A stretch of 64,000 bases of DNA, from contig NZ_JAOCQF010000001.1 of NCBI RefSeq assembly GCF_025380365.1, positions 496,001 through 560,000 on the forward strand, written 5' to 3'. Both the position numbers and the translations under genes were made by a program. Numbering within the stretch: position 1 is the stretch's first letter; each line of letters opens with the position of its first letter. The notes under the pieces are model-generated. The model saw nothing but the letters and a program-made list of their open reading frames with translations, did no database searches and had not been told where the DNA came from. This document shows positions 54,696 to 63,830 of this stretch, piece by piece. This stretch comes from Albidovulum sediminis (lineage in GTDB: Bacteria; Pseudomonadota; Alphaproteobacteria; Rhodobacterales; Rhodobacteraceae).

Positions 54696-55433
54696 ATGAT
54701 CGAGATTTCCTTTGGCGGTGCGCTCCTGGCCGGGTTCCTGGCCTTCTTTTCGCCCTGCGTGCTGCCGATGGTGCCCTTCTACCTGTCCTATCTGGCCGGG
54801 GTCTCGGTCTCCGAGCTTGGGGCCTCGGGCGGGATCGCGCCCGCGGCGCGGCGGCGGCTGGTCCTGCGCACGGTTGCCTTCGCTCTTGGCGTGACCACGA
54901 TCTTCATGCTCCTCGGACTGGCCGCGACGGGCGTTGGCCGCGGGCTTGCGGCCTGGATGGACACGCTGTCCTGGGCCGCGGCGGCGGTGCTGATCCTCTT
55001 CGGGCTGCATTTCCTCGGCATCCTGCGGATCGGGCTGTTCTACCGCGAGGCGCGGTTGCAGTCCGACCGGCGCCCCACCACGCTTGCGGGGGCCTACGTC
55101 CTCGGCCTTGCCTTCGGCTTCGGCTGGACGCCCTGCGTGGGCCCCGCGCTCGCCGCAATCCTGATGATCGCGGGGGGCATGGGAGAGGTCTGGCGCGGCG
55201 GCGCGCTTCTGCTGGTCTTCGGGCTGGCGATGACCTCGCCCTTCGTCCTCGCCTCGGCCTTCGCCGGCCCGTTCCTGTCGTGGCTGGGGCGGCACCGCGC
55301 CATCGTGCGCCACGTCGAGACGGCGACGGGGATACTGCTCATCGTCTTCGGCGTCCTCATCGCCACCGACAGCGTCAACCTGATCGCCGACTGGATGATC
55401 CGCAATTTCGACTGGTCGGCCACCGTCACCTGA
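54696..55433 (+). CDS. soxV: CcdA-like thiol transporter SoxV
   Basis: 245-residue inner-membrane protein with six helices that passes electrons from cytoplasmic thioredoxin to the periplasm, where SoxW receives them. The two redox cysteines are in FSPCVLPMVPF (helix 1) and GWTPCVGPALAA (helix 4). First gene of the plus-strand sox operon, 13 bases before soxW. Confidence 0.93.
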   Translation: MIEISFGGALLAGFLAFFSPCVLPMVPFYLSYLAGVSVSELGASGGIAPAARRRLVLRTVAFALGVTTIFMLLGLAATGVGRGLAAWMDTLSWAAAAVLILFGLHFLGILRIGLFYREARLQSDRRPTTLAGAYVLGLAFGFGWTPCVGPALAAILMIAGGMGEVWRGGALLLVFGLAMTSPFVLASAFAGPFLSWLGRHRAIVRHVETATGILLIVFGVLIATDSVNLIADWMIRNFDWSATVT

Positions 55434-55446
55434 AAGGAGCACTGCC

Positions 55447-56007
55447 ATGAAGCCCCTTCGCACCCTTGCCGCGGCCCTGATGCTCGCCGCGACCCCGGTC
55501 GCGGCCGTCGAACTGGGCGACGACGGCCTGCACAAGCCCGACTGGCTGCGGGAAACCTTCAAGGACCTGCGCGAGGATCTGGCCGAGGCGAATGCCGAGG
55601 GCAAGCGCCTGATGGTCATCATCGAGCAGCGCGGCTGCATCTACTGCACAAGGATGCACGAGGAGGTGTTCCCCGATCCTGCCATCGACCGGCTGATCCG
55701 CGATCACTACTTCGTGGTGCAGATGAACCTTTTCGGCGATGTGGAGGTCACCGACTTCGACGGCACCGTCCTGCCCGAAAAGGACATGGCGGCACGCTGG
55801 GGCGCGATGTTCACGCCGACGCTGATCTTCCTGCCCGAAGAGGTGCCCGAGGGGCAGACCGCCGCCGATTCGGCGGTGGCGATGATGCCGGGCGCCTTCG
55901 GCAAGGGAACCACCGAGGCGCTGCTCGTCTGGGTGCGCGACCACGGCTACGAAAGCGGCGAGCATTTCCAGAAATTCCTGGCCTCGCGCGTGAATTCCGG
56001 CGGCTAG
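55447..56007 (+). CDS. soxW: Periplasmic thioredoxin SoxW
   Basis: 186 residues with a signal peptide (about 1-20) and a thioredoxin fold carrying CIYC in EQRGCIYCTRMHEEVF and the cis-Pro loop FTPTLIFL. Partner of SoxV. AAGGAG precedes the ATG. The 113 bases after it hold AT-rich operator-like repeats before soxX. Confidence 0.93.
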   Translation: MKPLRTLAAALMLAATPVAAVELGDDGLHKPDWLRETFKDLREDLAEANAEGKRLMVIIEQRGCIYCTRMHEEVFPDPAIDRLIRDHYFVVQMNLFGDVEVTDFDGTVLPEKDMAARWGAMFTPTLIFLPEEVPEGQTAADSAVAMMPGAFGKGTTEALLVWVRDHGYESGEHFQKFLASRVNSGG

Positions 56008-56016
56008 GCGCCTGAT

Positions 56017-56058
56017 TGATCAGCATATATAGGAATATTCACAGATGCATATATTTTT
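56017..56058. promoter_or_regulatory. soxW-soxX control region: AT-rich repeats, candidate SoxR sites
   Basis: GCATATAT occurs twice (56023-56030 and 56047-56054) flanking GGAATATTC (56032-56040), in an AT-rich island inside a GC-rich operon. CATATA and AATATTC also occur in the soxS-soxV gap. Position matches the second SoxR site known in related sox clusters. Confidence 0.6.
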
Positions 56059-56120
56059 GTTGCCTGCCGATGCCGATGGCGTCTAGTCTTCAGGGCAGGG
56101 AGAGATCAGGGAGGATCGCT

Positions 56121-56594
56121 ATGACAAGCCGGCTTTGGCTCGCGTCCTGGGTGGCTCTGGCGGCAACAGTGCCGGCAACCGCCGAAACCGCGCCGGGTGA
56201 GGTAAGCTATGTGGAGGGCGCGGTGGCCGCGTCCTTGAGCGGTGCGGCCGGTGATCCGGCGGCCGGCGTCAAGGTGATGACCACGAACGCGCAGGGCAAC
56301 TGCGTGGCCTGCCACCAGATCGCGGCGCTGCCCGACGTGCCGTTCCAGGGCAACATCGCCCCGGCGCTCGACGGGGTGGCAGACCGTTATGACGAGGGCC
56401 AGCTGCGCGGCATCGTCGCCAACGCGAAGATGACCTTCGATGGCACCTTCATGCCCGCCTTCTACAAGACCGCGGGCTTCGTGCGGCCGGGCGACGCCTA
56501 CACGGGCAAGGCCGCGCCGGAAGACCTGCCGCCGATCCTGACGGCGCAACAGATCGAGGACGTGGTGGCCTACCTGCTCACGCTGAAGGAGTGA
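56121..56594 (+). CDS. soxX: Sulfur oxidation c-type cytochrome SoxX
   Basis: Heme subunit of SoxXA, which joins thiosulfate to SoxYZ. 157 residues with a signal peptide (cut near ATA), one heme motif CVACH at 61-65 and a Met ligand at about 111 (TFMPAFYKT). GGGAGG lies before ATG 56121. A longer frame reaching 56016 is just the open leader region. Confidence 0.95.
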   Translation: MTSRLWLASWVALAATVPATAETAPGEVSYVEGAVAASLSGAAGDPAAGVKVMTTNAQGNCVACHQIAALPDVPFQGNIAPALDGVADRYDEGQLRGIVANAKMTFDGTFMPAFYKTAGFVRPGDAYTGKAAPEDLPPILTAQQIEDVVAYLLTLKE

Positions 56595-56636
56595 GGGGCG
56601 GGACATGACGGGCCAGAGGATTTCAAGGAGATGACC

Positions 56637-57056
56637 ATGAGGATTTCCAGACGCGATGCCATCCGGGTCGGACTTGGCGGCATGGCCGCGCTGGCGCTTC
56701 CCGGCGCCGGCATGGCCGCGACGGTCGAGGAACTGACCGCCGCCTTCACCGGCGGGGCCACGGCGGGCGAGGGCGGGATCACCCTGACCGCGCCCGAGAT
56801 CGCCGAGAACGGCAACACCGTTCCGGTCGAAGTCAACGCCCCCGGCGCGACGGCGATCATGCTCTTGGCGACGGGGAACCCGGAACCGGCGGTGGCGACC
56901 TTCACCTTCGGGCCGGCCGCCGGCAGCCAGCGCGCCGCCACCCGCATCCGCCTGGCCAAGACGCAGGACGTGATCGCGATGGCGAAGATGGCCGACGGGT
57001 CGATCGTGCAGGCTTCGGCCACCATCAAGGTTACCATCGGCGGCTGCGGCGGCTGA
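56637..57056 (+). CDS. soxY: Thiosulfate-carrier subunit SoxY
   Basis: 139 residues. A Tat signal (SRRDAIRVGLGG) leads to the periplasm with its partner SoxZ. The C-terminus is GGCGG, whose Cys (137) carries the sulfur substrate during oxidation. ATG 56637 was chosen because AAGGAG is 6 bases upstream; ATG 56631 directly abuts it. Confidence 0.97.
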   Translation: MRISRRDAIRVGLGGMAALALPGAGMAATVEELTAAFTGGATAGEGGITLTAPEIAENGNTVPVEVNAPGATAIMLLATGNPEPAVATFTFGPAAGSQRAATRIRLAKTQDVIAMAKMADGSIVQASATIKVTIGGCGG

Positions 57057-57074
57057 GGATCAGGAGCGAGAAAC

Positions 57075-57404
57075 ATGGCAAAAGACGCAAAACCCCGCGT
57101 GAAGGTTCCGAAGTCGGCGGCCGCCGGCGAGGTCGTCACGATCAAGGCCCTGATCAGCCACAACATGGAATCGGGCCAGCGCAAGGACAAGGACGGCAAC
57201 CTCATCCCGCGCTCGATCATCAACCGCTTCACCTGCGACCTGAACGGCGTGAACGTCGTCGACGTGACGCTGGAACCCGCGATCTCGACCAACCCGTATT
57301 TCGAGTTCGACGCGAAGGTCGATGCGGCGGGCGAGTTCAAGTTCACCTGGTACGACGATGACGGCTCCGTCTACGAGGACGTCAAGCCGATCGCGATCGC
57401 CTGA
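57075..57404 (+). CDS. soxZ: Thiosulfate-carrier subunit SoxZ
   Basis: 109-residue all-beta partner of SoxY with no signal peptide, exported as the SoxYZ complex on SoxY's Tat signal. Conserved family features are VVTIKALISHNMESGQRKD and FKFTWYDDDGSVYED. Nineteen bases after soxY. Confidence 0.97.
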   Translation: MAKDAKPRVKVPKSAAAGEVVTIKALISHNMESGQRKDKDGNLIPRSIINRFTCDLNGVNVVDVTLEPAISTNPYFEFDAKVDAAGEFKFTWYDDDGSVYEDVKPIAIA

Positions 57405-57435
57405 GCGCCGCGCAACACGTCGGGGAGGAGACGCA

Positions 57436-58302
57436 ATGCAACGCAGAACCACACGCCTTGTCGCAGCAGCGGCGTTCGGGATCGCCCTTGCGGGCGCGGC
57501 CGGTGCCGATCCGGTGGACGACACGCTGGAAGTCACGACCGAGGACGGCACGATCACGCTGACGACGACGGCGCCCGCGCCCGATCACCTGAAGGACGCG
57601 TTCGATACGATCTATTCGGGCTGGCATTTCCGCGACACCGACACGCGCGACATGCAGCGGGACGATTTCGACAACCCCGGCATGGTCTTCGTCGACCTCG
57701 GGCAGGAGAAATGGAACGCCGCGATCGGCGCGAACGGCGAAAGCTGTGCGGGTTGCCACGAAGGCCCGGAAAGCATGAAGGGGCTGCGCGCGGTCATGCC
57801 GCGGGTCGACGAGAAGACCGGCAAGCTGATGATCATGGAGGACTACGTCAACACCTGCGTGACCGAGCGCATGGGGCTGGAGAAGTGGGGCACCACCTCG
57901 GGCGACATGAAGAACATGCTTGCCCTCATCTCCATGCAGTCGCGCGGCGAGATCCAGAACGTCGCCATCGACGGCCCGGCCGCGGAATACTGGGAAAAGG
58001 GCAAGGAGATCTACTACACCCGCTTCGGGCAGCTGGAGATGTCCTGTTCCAACTGCCATCAGGACTACGCGGGCTACAACATCCGCTCCGACCACCTCAG
58101 TCAGGGGCAGATCTCGGGCTTTCCGGTCTACCGGCTGAAGGACGCGGGCCTGGTGTCCGCCCAGCAGCGGTTCGTCGGCTGCGTCCGCGATACCCGGGCC
58201 GAGACCTTCAAGGCCGGTTCGGACGAGTTCAAGGCGCTGGAGCTTTACGTCGCCTCGCGCGGCAACGGCCTGATGATCGAGGGCGTCGGCGTCCGGCACT
58301 GA
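57436..58302 (+). CDS. soxA: L-cysteine S-thiosulfotransferase SoxA (diheme)
   Basis: Catalytic subunit of SoxXA: couples thiosulfate to the SoxY cysteine. 288 residues: signal peptide to about residue 24, heme motifs CAGCH at 104-108 and CSNCH at 204-208, and the active-site Cys persulfide C249 in GCVRDTRAE. This is the two-heme form. GGGGAGGAG precedes the ATG. Followed by a strong hairpin before soxB. Confidence 0.97.
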   Translation: MQRRTTRLVAAAAFGIALAGAAGADPVDDTLEVTTEDGTITLTTTAPAPDHLKDAFDTIYSGWHFRDTDTRDMQRDDFDNPGMVFVDLGQEKWNAAIGANGESCAGCHEGPESMKGLRAVMPRVDEKTGKLMIMEDYVNTCVTERMGLEKWGTTSGDMKNMLALISMQSRGEIQNVAIDGPAAEYWEKGKEIYYTRFGQLEMSCSNCHQDYAGYNIRSDHLSQGQISGFPVYRLKDAGLVSAQQRFVGCVRDTRAETFKAGSDEFKALELYVASRGNGLMIEGVGVRH

Positions 58303-58308
58303 ACGACC

Positions 58309-58337
58309 GAAGGCCGCCGGTTCCGCCGGCGGCCTTC
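58309..58337 (+). terminator. Strong hairpin between soxA and soxB
   Basis: GAAGGCCGCCGG (58309-58320) pairs perfectly with CCGGCGGCCTTC (58326-58337) around a 5-base loop. It starts 6 bases after the soxA stop; a C run, not a U run, follows. It may be an mRNA stabiliser or partial terminator inside the sox operon, separating soxXYZA from soxBCDF. Confidence 0.55.
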
Positions 58338-58422
58338 CCCCCCAACGACCTCGCAGAACCGGCGGCCGGTCCGATGCGCAGGCGCGCAGGCTTTCGCATG
58401 TGCGGACCGCAAGGAGAAATAC

Positions 58423-60117
58423 ATGATCACGCGGCGGGAATTCCTTCAGGCCGGCATGGCGGCCTCTGCCATCGTCGGGGCCTCGGGCCTTGGCAACTGG
58501 TCGCGGCTCGCCGCGCAGCAGGCGCTGACGCAGGACCAGCTTCTGCAGTTCGACGACTTCGGCAACCTGACGCTGATCCACATTACCGACATCCACGCCC
58601 AGTTGAAACCCGTCTGGTTCCGAGAGCCGGAGTGGAACATCGGCGTGGGCGAGGCGAAGGGCCGGCCGCCGCATGTGGTGGGCCGCGCGTTCCAGGAGAT
58701 GTTCGGCATCGCCCCCGGCAGCCCGGAGGCCTATGCGCTGACCCATGAGGATTTCGCGGCCCTCGGCAAGACCTATGGCCGGATGGGGGGCATGGACCGG
58801 GTGGCGACTGTGGTCAAGGCGATCCGCGCGGCGCGGCCCGATTCGATCCTTCTGGACGGCGGCGACACCTGGCAGGGCTCCTACACCTCGCTGATGACTA
58901 AGGGGCAGGACTGCGTCAACGTGATGAACGCGCTTGGCGTCGAGGCGATGACCAGCCACTGGGAATGGACCTACGGCACCGGGCGGGTGAAGGAGATCGT
59001 CGAGACGCAGCTGAACTTCCCCTTCCTCGGCGCCAACATCTTCGACGTCGAGTGGGACGAACCCGCCTTTGAGCCCTACCGGATCTTCGAGAAGGCGGGG
59101 TTGCGCATCGCTGTCATCGGGCAGGCCTTCCCCTACATGCCGATCGCGAACCCCGGCTGGATGTTCCCCGAATACTCCTTCGGCATCCGTGAGGAGCGGA
59201 TGCAGGAAGTGGTGGACGAGGTGCGCGCGGCGGGTGTCGATCTGGTGGTCTGCCTCAGCCACAACGGCTTCGACGTCGACCGCAAGATGGCCGGCCGCGT
59301 CAAGGGCATCGACGTGATCCTGTCGGGCCACACCCATGACGCGGTGCCCGAGCCGATCCTTGTCGGCGACACCATCCTGATCGCCAGCGGCAGCCACGGC
59401 AAGTTCGTCAGCCGCGTCGATCTCGACGTGCGGGACGGCCGGATGATGGGCTTCCGCCACAAGCTGATCCCCATCTTCTCCGACGTGATCGCGCCGGACC
59501 CGGACATGGCCGCGCTGATCGACGCCGAGCGCGCGCCCTTCAGGGCCGAGCTTGAGGAGAAGATCGGGACGACCGAGAGCCTGCTCTACCGGCGCGGCAA
59601 CTTCCAGGGCACCTGGGACGACCTGATCTGCGACGCCATCCGCAACGAGCGCGACGCGCAGATCGCGCTCTCGCCCGGCGTGCGCTGGGGCGCCTCGCTC
59701 CTGCCCGGCGACGCGATCACGCGGGAAGACATCCACAACGTCACCTCGATGACCTATGGCGCCTGCTACCGCACGGAGATGACCGGCGAGACGCTGAAGA
59801 CCATCCTCGAGGATGTGGCCGACAACATCTTCAACCCCGATCCCTATTACCAGCAGGGCGGCGACATGGTGCGCGTCGGCGGAATGGCGTTTACCTGCGA
59901 CGTGTCCCAGCCGATCGGCAGCCGCATCGGCGCCATGACCCTGACCGACACCGGAGAGGCGATCGACGCGGCAAAGACCTACACCGTCGCCGGCTGGGCC
60001 AGTGTCAACGAGGGCACCGAAGGCCCGCAGATCTGGGACGTGGTCGAGGCGCATGTGCGCAAGCTCGGCACCGTCAGCCTGTCCCCCAACACCTCGGTCA
60101 GCGTGACCGGCCTCTGA
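58423..60117 (+). CDS. soxB: Thiosulfohydrolase SoxB
   Basis: Dimanganese enzyme that releases sulfate from SoxY-bound thiosulfonate. 564 residues with a Tat signal (RREFLQAGMAAS). It is a 5'-nucleotidase-type metallophosphoesterase: ITDIHAQLKP, LDGGDTWQGSYT, SHWEWTYG, CLSHNGFDVD and LSGHTHDAVPEP hold the metal ligands. Full length. Marker gene for the Sox pathway. Confidence 0.97.
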   Translation: MITRREFLQAGMAASAIVGASGLGNWSRLAAQQALTQDQLLQFDDFGNLTLIHITDIHAQLKPVWFREPEWNIGVGEAKGRPPHVVGRAFQEMFGIAPGSPEAYALTHEDFAALGKTYGRMGGMDRVATVVKAIRAARPDSILLDGGDTWQGSYTSLMTKGQDCVNVMNALGVEAMTSHWEWTYGTGRVKEIVETQLNFPFLGANIFDVEWDEPAFEPYRIFEKAGLRIAVIGQAFPYMPIANPGWMFPEYSFGIREERMQEVVDEVRAAGVDLVVCLSHNGFDVDRKMAGRVKGIDVILSGHTHDAVPEPILVGDTILIASGSHGKFVSRVDLDVRDGRMMGFRHKLIPIFSDVIAPDPDMAALIDAERAPFRAELEEKIGTTESLLYRRGNFQGTWDDLICDAIRNERDAQIALSPGVRWGASLLPGDAITREDIHNVTSMTYGACYRTEMTGETLKTILEDVADNIFNPDPYYQQGGDMVRVGGMAFTCDVSQPIGSRIGAMTLTDTGEAIDAAKTYTVAGWASVNEGTEGPQIWDVVEAHVRKLGTVSLSPNTSVSVTGL

Positions 60118-60139
60118 GACCAGGGAAGGAGCGTTCGCC

Positions 60140-61420
60140 ATGACCGACGAACCCGCCGACAACGACATTCCGGGCGCCTCGCGCCGGACATTCCTGAAAG
60201 GCGGCGCCGCCCTTGGCGCCGGCGCGCTGGCCGGTGCGGCCGCCCGCGCCGAAAGCCCCGATCCCCTGATCACCGAGGTGCAGGACTGGGCCACCTCCTT
60301 CGGCGAGGCGGTGGACGCGACGCCCTACGGGATGCCCATCCACTTCGAAAGCCACGTGGTCCGGCGCAACGTCGAATGGCTGACCGAAAGCCCGGTCTCC
60401 TCGATCAACTTCACGCCGATCCACGCGCTCGAAGGCACCATCACCCCGCAGGGCTGCGCCTTCGAGCGCCACCATTCGGGCGCGATCGAGCTGTCCAAGG
60501 CCGATTACCGGCTGATGATCAACGGGCTGGTCGACCGGCCCCTCGTCTTCACCTTCGAGGACCTGATGCGCTTCCCGCGCGCCTCGCTCGTCGCGTTCTG
60601 CGAATGCGCGGCCAACGGCGGCATGGAATGGGGCGGGGCGCAGCTTGAGGGCTGCCAGTTCACGCAAGGCATGATCCACAACATGGAATACGTGGGCGTT
60701 CCGCTCAGGCTCCTGCTGGCCGAGGCCGGGGTGCAGCCCGAGGGCAAGTGGATCTATGCCGAGGGGGCGGACGCCTCGTCGAACGGCCGCTCGATCCCGA
60801 TGGAGAAGGCGATGGACGATGTGATGGTGGCCTTCTACGCCAACGGCGAGGCGCTCCGGAAGGAGCACGGCTATCCGGCGCGGTTGGTGGTGCCGGGCTG
60901 GGAAGGCAACATGTGGGTGAAGTGGCTGCGCCGCATCGGCGTCTACGACCAGGCGGTCGAAAGCCGCGAGGAGACGTCGAAATACACCGACCTGATGCCC
61001 GACGGTCGCGCGCGCAAGTGGACCTGGGTGATGGACGCGAAATCGGTCATCACCTCACCCTCGCCGCAGGCGCCGGTGCGCCACGGCAAGGGGCCGCTCG
61101 TCATCACTGGCCTCGCCTGGTCGGGGCACGGAAAGGTCGCGCGGGTCGATGTCTCGCTCGACGGGGGGCGCAACTGGCAGGAGGCGCGCATCACCGGCGA
61201 GGCGAAGCCGAAGGCGCTGACGCGCTTCCACCTCGACATTGACTGGGACGGGTCGGAACTCCTGCTGCAATCCCGCGCGGTCGATGAAACCGGCTACGTG
61301 CAGCCGACCAAGGACGCGCTGCGCGCGATCCGCGGCCTCAACAACGTCTATCACAACAACGGCATCCAGACCTGGTGGCTGAAGCCGGACGGGGAGGTCG
61401 AGAATGTCGAGGTTGCCTGA
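60140..61420 (+). CDS. soxC: Sulfur dehydrogenase molybdenum subunit SoxC
   Basis: Molybdopterin subunit of SoxCD, which removes six electrons from the SoxY-bound sulfane. 426 residues with a Tat signal (SRRTFLKGG), sulfite-oxidase-type domain with Mo-binding Cys at about residue 156 ([12 protein letters not shown]), and a C-terminal dimerisation domain. Presence of soxCD predicts complete oxidation to sulfate without sulfur globules. Overlaps soxD by 17 bases. Confidence 0.97.
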   Translation: MTDEPADNDIPGASRRTFLKGGAALGAGALAGAAARAESPDPLITEVQDWATSFGEAVDATPYGMPIHFESHVVRRNVEWLTESPVSSINFTPIHALEGTITPQGCAFERHHSGAIELSKADYRLMINGLVDRPLVFTFEDLMRFPRASLVAFCECAANGGMEWGGAQLEGCQFTQGMIHNMEYVGVPLRLLLAEAGVQPEGKWIYAEGADASSNGRSIPMEKAMDDVMVAFYANGEALRKEHGYPARLVVPGWEGNMWVKWLRRIGVYDQAVESREETSKYTDLMPDGRARKWTWVMDAKSVITSPSPQAPVRHGKGPLVITGLAWSGHGKVARVDVSLDGGRNWQEARITGEAKPKALTRFHLDIDWDGSELLLQSRAVDETGYVQPTKDALRAIRGLNNVYHNNGIQTWWLKPDGEVENVEVA

Positions 61421-62492
61421 GCGTCTTGCCGCCGCGGCACTTGCCGGCGGTCTTATGGCCGGGCCGGCACTGGCCGAAGGCCTGGGCCTTGGCCGCCCGG
61501 CGCTGCCCGAGGAGATTGCCGCCTGGGATGTGGCGGTGCTGCCCGACGGCACCGGCCTGCCCGAAGGGTCGGGCGATGTCCTGACCGGGGAAGAGGTCTT
61601 TGCCGACAAGTGCGCGAGCTGCCATGGCGAGTTCGCCGAGGGGCTGGACAGCTGGCCCGTCCTTGCCGGCGGCGAGGGCACGCTGACCGACCGCCGCCCG
61701 GTCAAGACCATCGGCAGCTACTGGCCTCATCTCTCGACGGTCTGGGACTATGTCCATCGCTCCATGCCCTTCGGGGCGGCGCAGACGGTCAGCGTCGACG
61801 AGGCCTATGCGATCACGGCCTTCCTTCTCTACTCGAACGGGCTGGTCGAGGATGATTTCGTCCTGACGCGGGCGAATTTCACCGAGGTCGCGCTGCCGAA
61901 CGCGGAAGGCTTCTACTCCGACGACCGGGCCGAGACGGAATATCCGCTGTTCAGCGCGGCACCCTGCATGGCCGATTGCGGCCCCGAGGTGAAGGTGACC
62001 AAGCGCGCGGTCGAGCTGAACGTGACGCCGGAAGACCCCGACGGCCGCCCGGCCGGGACGCTGCCCGCGCTGACCACCACCGCGGCGGCGGTCCCTGCCG
62101 AAGCGGCGACCGTGGAGGCCGCGGCCGAAGACCCCGCCGCCGAGGTGGCGGGCGAACCCGCCGCCGCCGATCCCGCGCTGGTCGAGGCGGGGGAGAAGGT
62201 GTTCAAGAAATGCGCCGCCTGCCACAAGGTCGGCGAAGGGGCGAAGAACGGCACCGGCCCGCACCTGAACGGAGTGCTGGGCCGCACCGCGGGCACTCTC
62301 GAGGGCTTCCGCTATTCCAAGGCGATGGCCGAGGCGGGGGCGGGTGGTCTGACCTGGGACGAGGCCGCGCTCAAGGCCTATCTCGAGAACCCGAAGGCCT
62401 TCGTGAAGGGCACCAAGATGACCTTCGCGGGCCTGAAGTCGGAGGAGGACCGCGCCGCCATCATCGCCTATCTGGCGACACTGGCGCCCTGA
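61404..62492 (+). CDS. soxD: Sulfur dehydrogenase cytochrome subunit SoxD (diheme)
   Basis: 362 residues with a signal peptide, two cytochrome c domains with motifs CASCH (first half) and CAACH (second half), joined by an Ala/Glu-rich linker ([18 protein letters not shown]). This is the diheme form found in Paracoccus. Passes electrons from SoxC to cytochromes. Its start lies inside the end of soxC. soxF follows 51 bases later with no soxE between. Confidence 0.95.
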   Translation: MSRLPERLAAAALAGGLMAGPALAEGLGLGRPALPEEIAAWDVAVLPDGTGLPEGSGDVLTGEEVFADKCASCHGEFAEGLDSWPVLAGGEGTLTDRRPVKTIGSYWPHLSTVWDYVHRSMPFGAAQTVSVDEAYAITAFLLYSNGLVEDDFVLTRANFTEVALPNAEGFYSDDRAETEYPLFSAAPCMADCGPEVKVTKRAVELNVTPEDPDGRPAGTLPALTTTAAAVPAEAATVEAAAEDPAAEVAGEPAAADPALVEAGEKVFKKCAACHKVGEGAKNGTGPHLNGVLGRTAGTLEGFRYSKAMAEAGAGGLTWDEAALKAYLENPKAFVKGTKMTFAGLKSEEDRAAIIAYLATLAP

Positions 62493-62543
62493 CGGGGCGG
62501 GCGCATCCCGCGCCCGTCCGCAAGAGTGCAAGGGGGATCACCG

Positions 62544-63806
62544 ATGCGCCTGACCCGCAGGACCCTTGTCGCCGCCGGCGCATCGGCGGTCGGCCTTCTG
62601 GCCGCGCCCGCCGCCTTCGGGCAGGCGCGCGCGCGTGTCGTCGTGATCGGTGGCGGCGCGGGCGGGGCGAGCGTGGCGCGCCATCTGGCGCTCTCCGCCG
62701 CCGAAGCGGTCGAGGTCACGCTGGTCGAGGCCAGCCCGGTCTACACCACCTGCTTCTTCTCCAACCTCTACCTCGGCGGCCTGTTTCCCTTTGATAACCT
62801 GCAATTCGGCTACGACGGCCTGACGGCTGCGGGCGTGACGGTCATCCATGACCGCGCCACCGGCGTCGACCGCGACGCGCGGACGGTTACGCTGGCGGGC
62901 GGCGCGGTGCTGCCCTATGACCGCCTCGTCCTGTCGCCGGGGATCGACTTCCGCGACGGCGCCGTGCCGGGCTGGACGCTGGCCGACGCCGAGGTGATGC
63001 CCCACGCCTACAAGGCCGGGCCGCAGACCCTGCTCCTGCGCAGGATGGTGGACGCGATGCCCCAGGGCGGGCTTTTCGTGATGATCGCGCCGCCCAACCC
63101 CTACCGCTGCCCGCCCGCGCCCTATGAACGCGCCTCGATGGTCGCGCACCGGCTCCGCGCCACGAACCCGACGGCGAAGATCATGATCCTCGACCCCAAG
63201 GACAGCTTTTCCAAGCAGACACTGTTCGAGGACGGCTGGCTGAAGCATTACGACGGCATGGTAGAGTGGGTGAACCCCGAATTCGGCGGCGCCGACGTGG
63301 AGGTGCGCCCCGCCACGATGGAGGTGCTGATCGAGGGCGAGGCGCAGAAGGTCGATGTCTGCAACGTGATCCCCGCGCAGAAGGCGGGCGCCATCGCCGA
63401 TCTTGCCGGGCTGACCGACGACAGCGACTGGGCGCCCATCGACCCGGCCAGCATGCGCGCGCGGGACGATGCGGATGTCTGGGTGCTGGGCGACGCGGCG
63501 CAGGCCGCCGAGATGCCCAAGTCCGCCGTCGCCGCGCATTCGCAGGCGGGCGTGGCGGTGGCGGCGATCCTGGGCGACCTGAGTGGCCGGCCGGTTCCGC
63601 CCGCGCTTTACGTCAACACCTGCTGGTCGGCGCTGGCGCCGGACGATTCCGTCAAGGTTGGCGGCGCCTATGAGCCCGCGGCGGACCACATCGCCGCCGC
63701 CGAAAGCTTCATCAGCGCGGCGGACGAGGATGCCGAAACCCGCCGCCTGACCCATGCCGAAAGCTTCGGCTGGTATGCCGGCCTGACGGCCGAGATCTTC
63801 GGCTGA
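62544..63806 (+). CDS. soxF: FAD-dependent sulfide dehydrogenase-like SoxF
   Basis: 420-residue flavoprotein of the flavocytochrome c sulfide dehydrogenase (FccB) type, with a signal peptide whose start (MRLTRRTLVAAG) is Tat-like. FAD loop VVVIGGGAGGASVARHL; redox cysteines in TTCFFSNLYLGG and NTCWSALAP. In Paracoccus SoxF pairs with a cytochrome SoxE, but no soxE is present here. AAGGGGG precedes ATG 62544. Confidence 0.93.
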   Translation: MRLTRRTLVAAGASAVGLLAAPAAFGQARARVVVIGGGAGGASVARHLALSAAEAVEVTLVEASPVYTTCFFSNLYLGGLFPFDNLQFGYDGLTAAGVTVIHDRATGVDRDARTVTLAGGAVLPYDRLVLSPGIDFRDGAVPGWTLADAEVMPHAYKAGPQTLLLRRMVDAMPQGGLFVMIAPPNPYRCPPAPYERASMVAHRLRATNPTAKIMILDPKDSFSKQTLFEDGWLKHYDGMVEWVNPEFGGADVEVRPATMEVLIEGEAQKVDVCNVIPAQKAGAIADLAGLTDDSDWAPIDPASMRARDDADVWVLGDAAQAAEMPKSAVAAHSQAGVAVAAILGDLSGRPVPPALYVNTCWSALAPDDSVKVGGAYEPAADHIAAAESFISAADEDAETRRLTHAESFGWYAGLTAEIFG

Positions 63807-63830
63807 CCCCCCCCCCCGGAAGGACCGCCC

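Noticed and set aside
57382-60294. 970-codon open frame antisense to soxA-soxB
   Set aside because: Exact shadow of the sox genes, with no domain pattern of its own.
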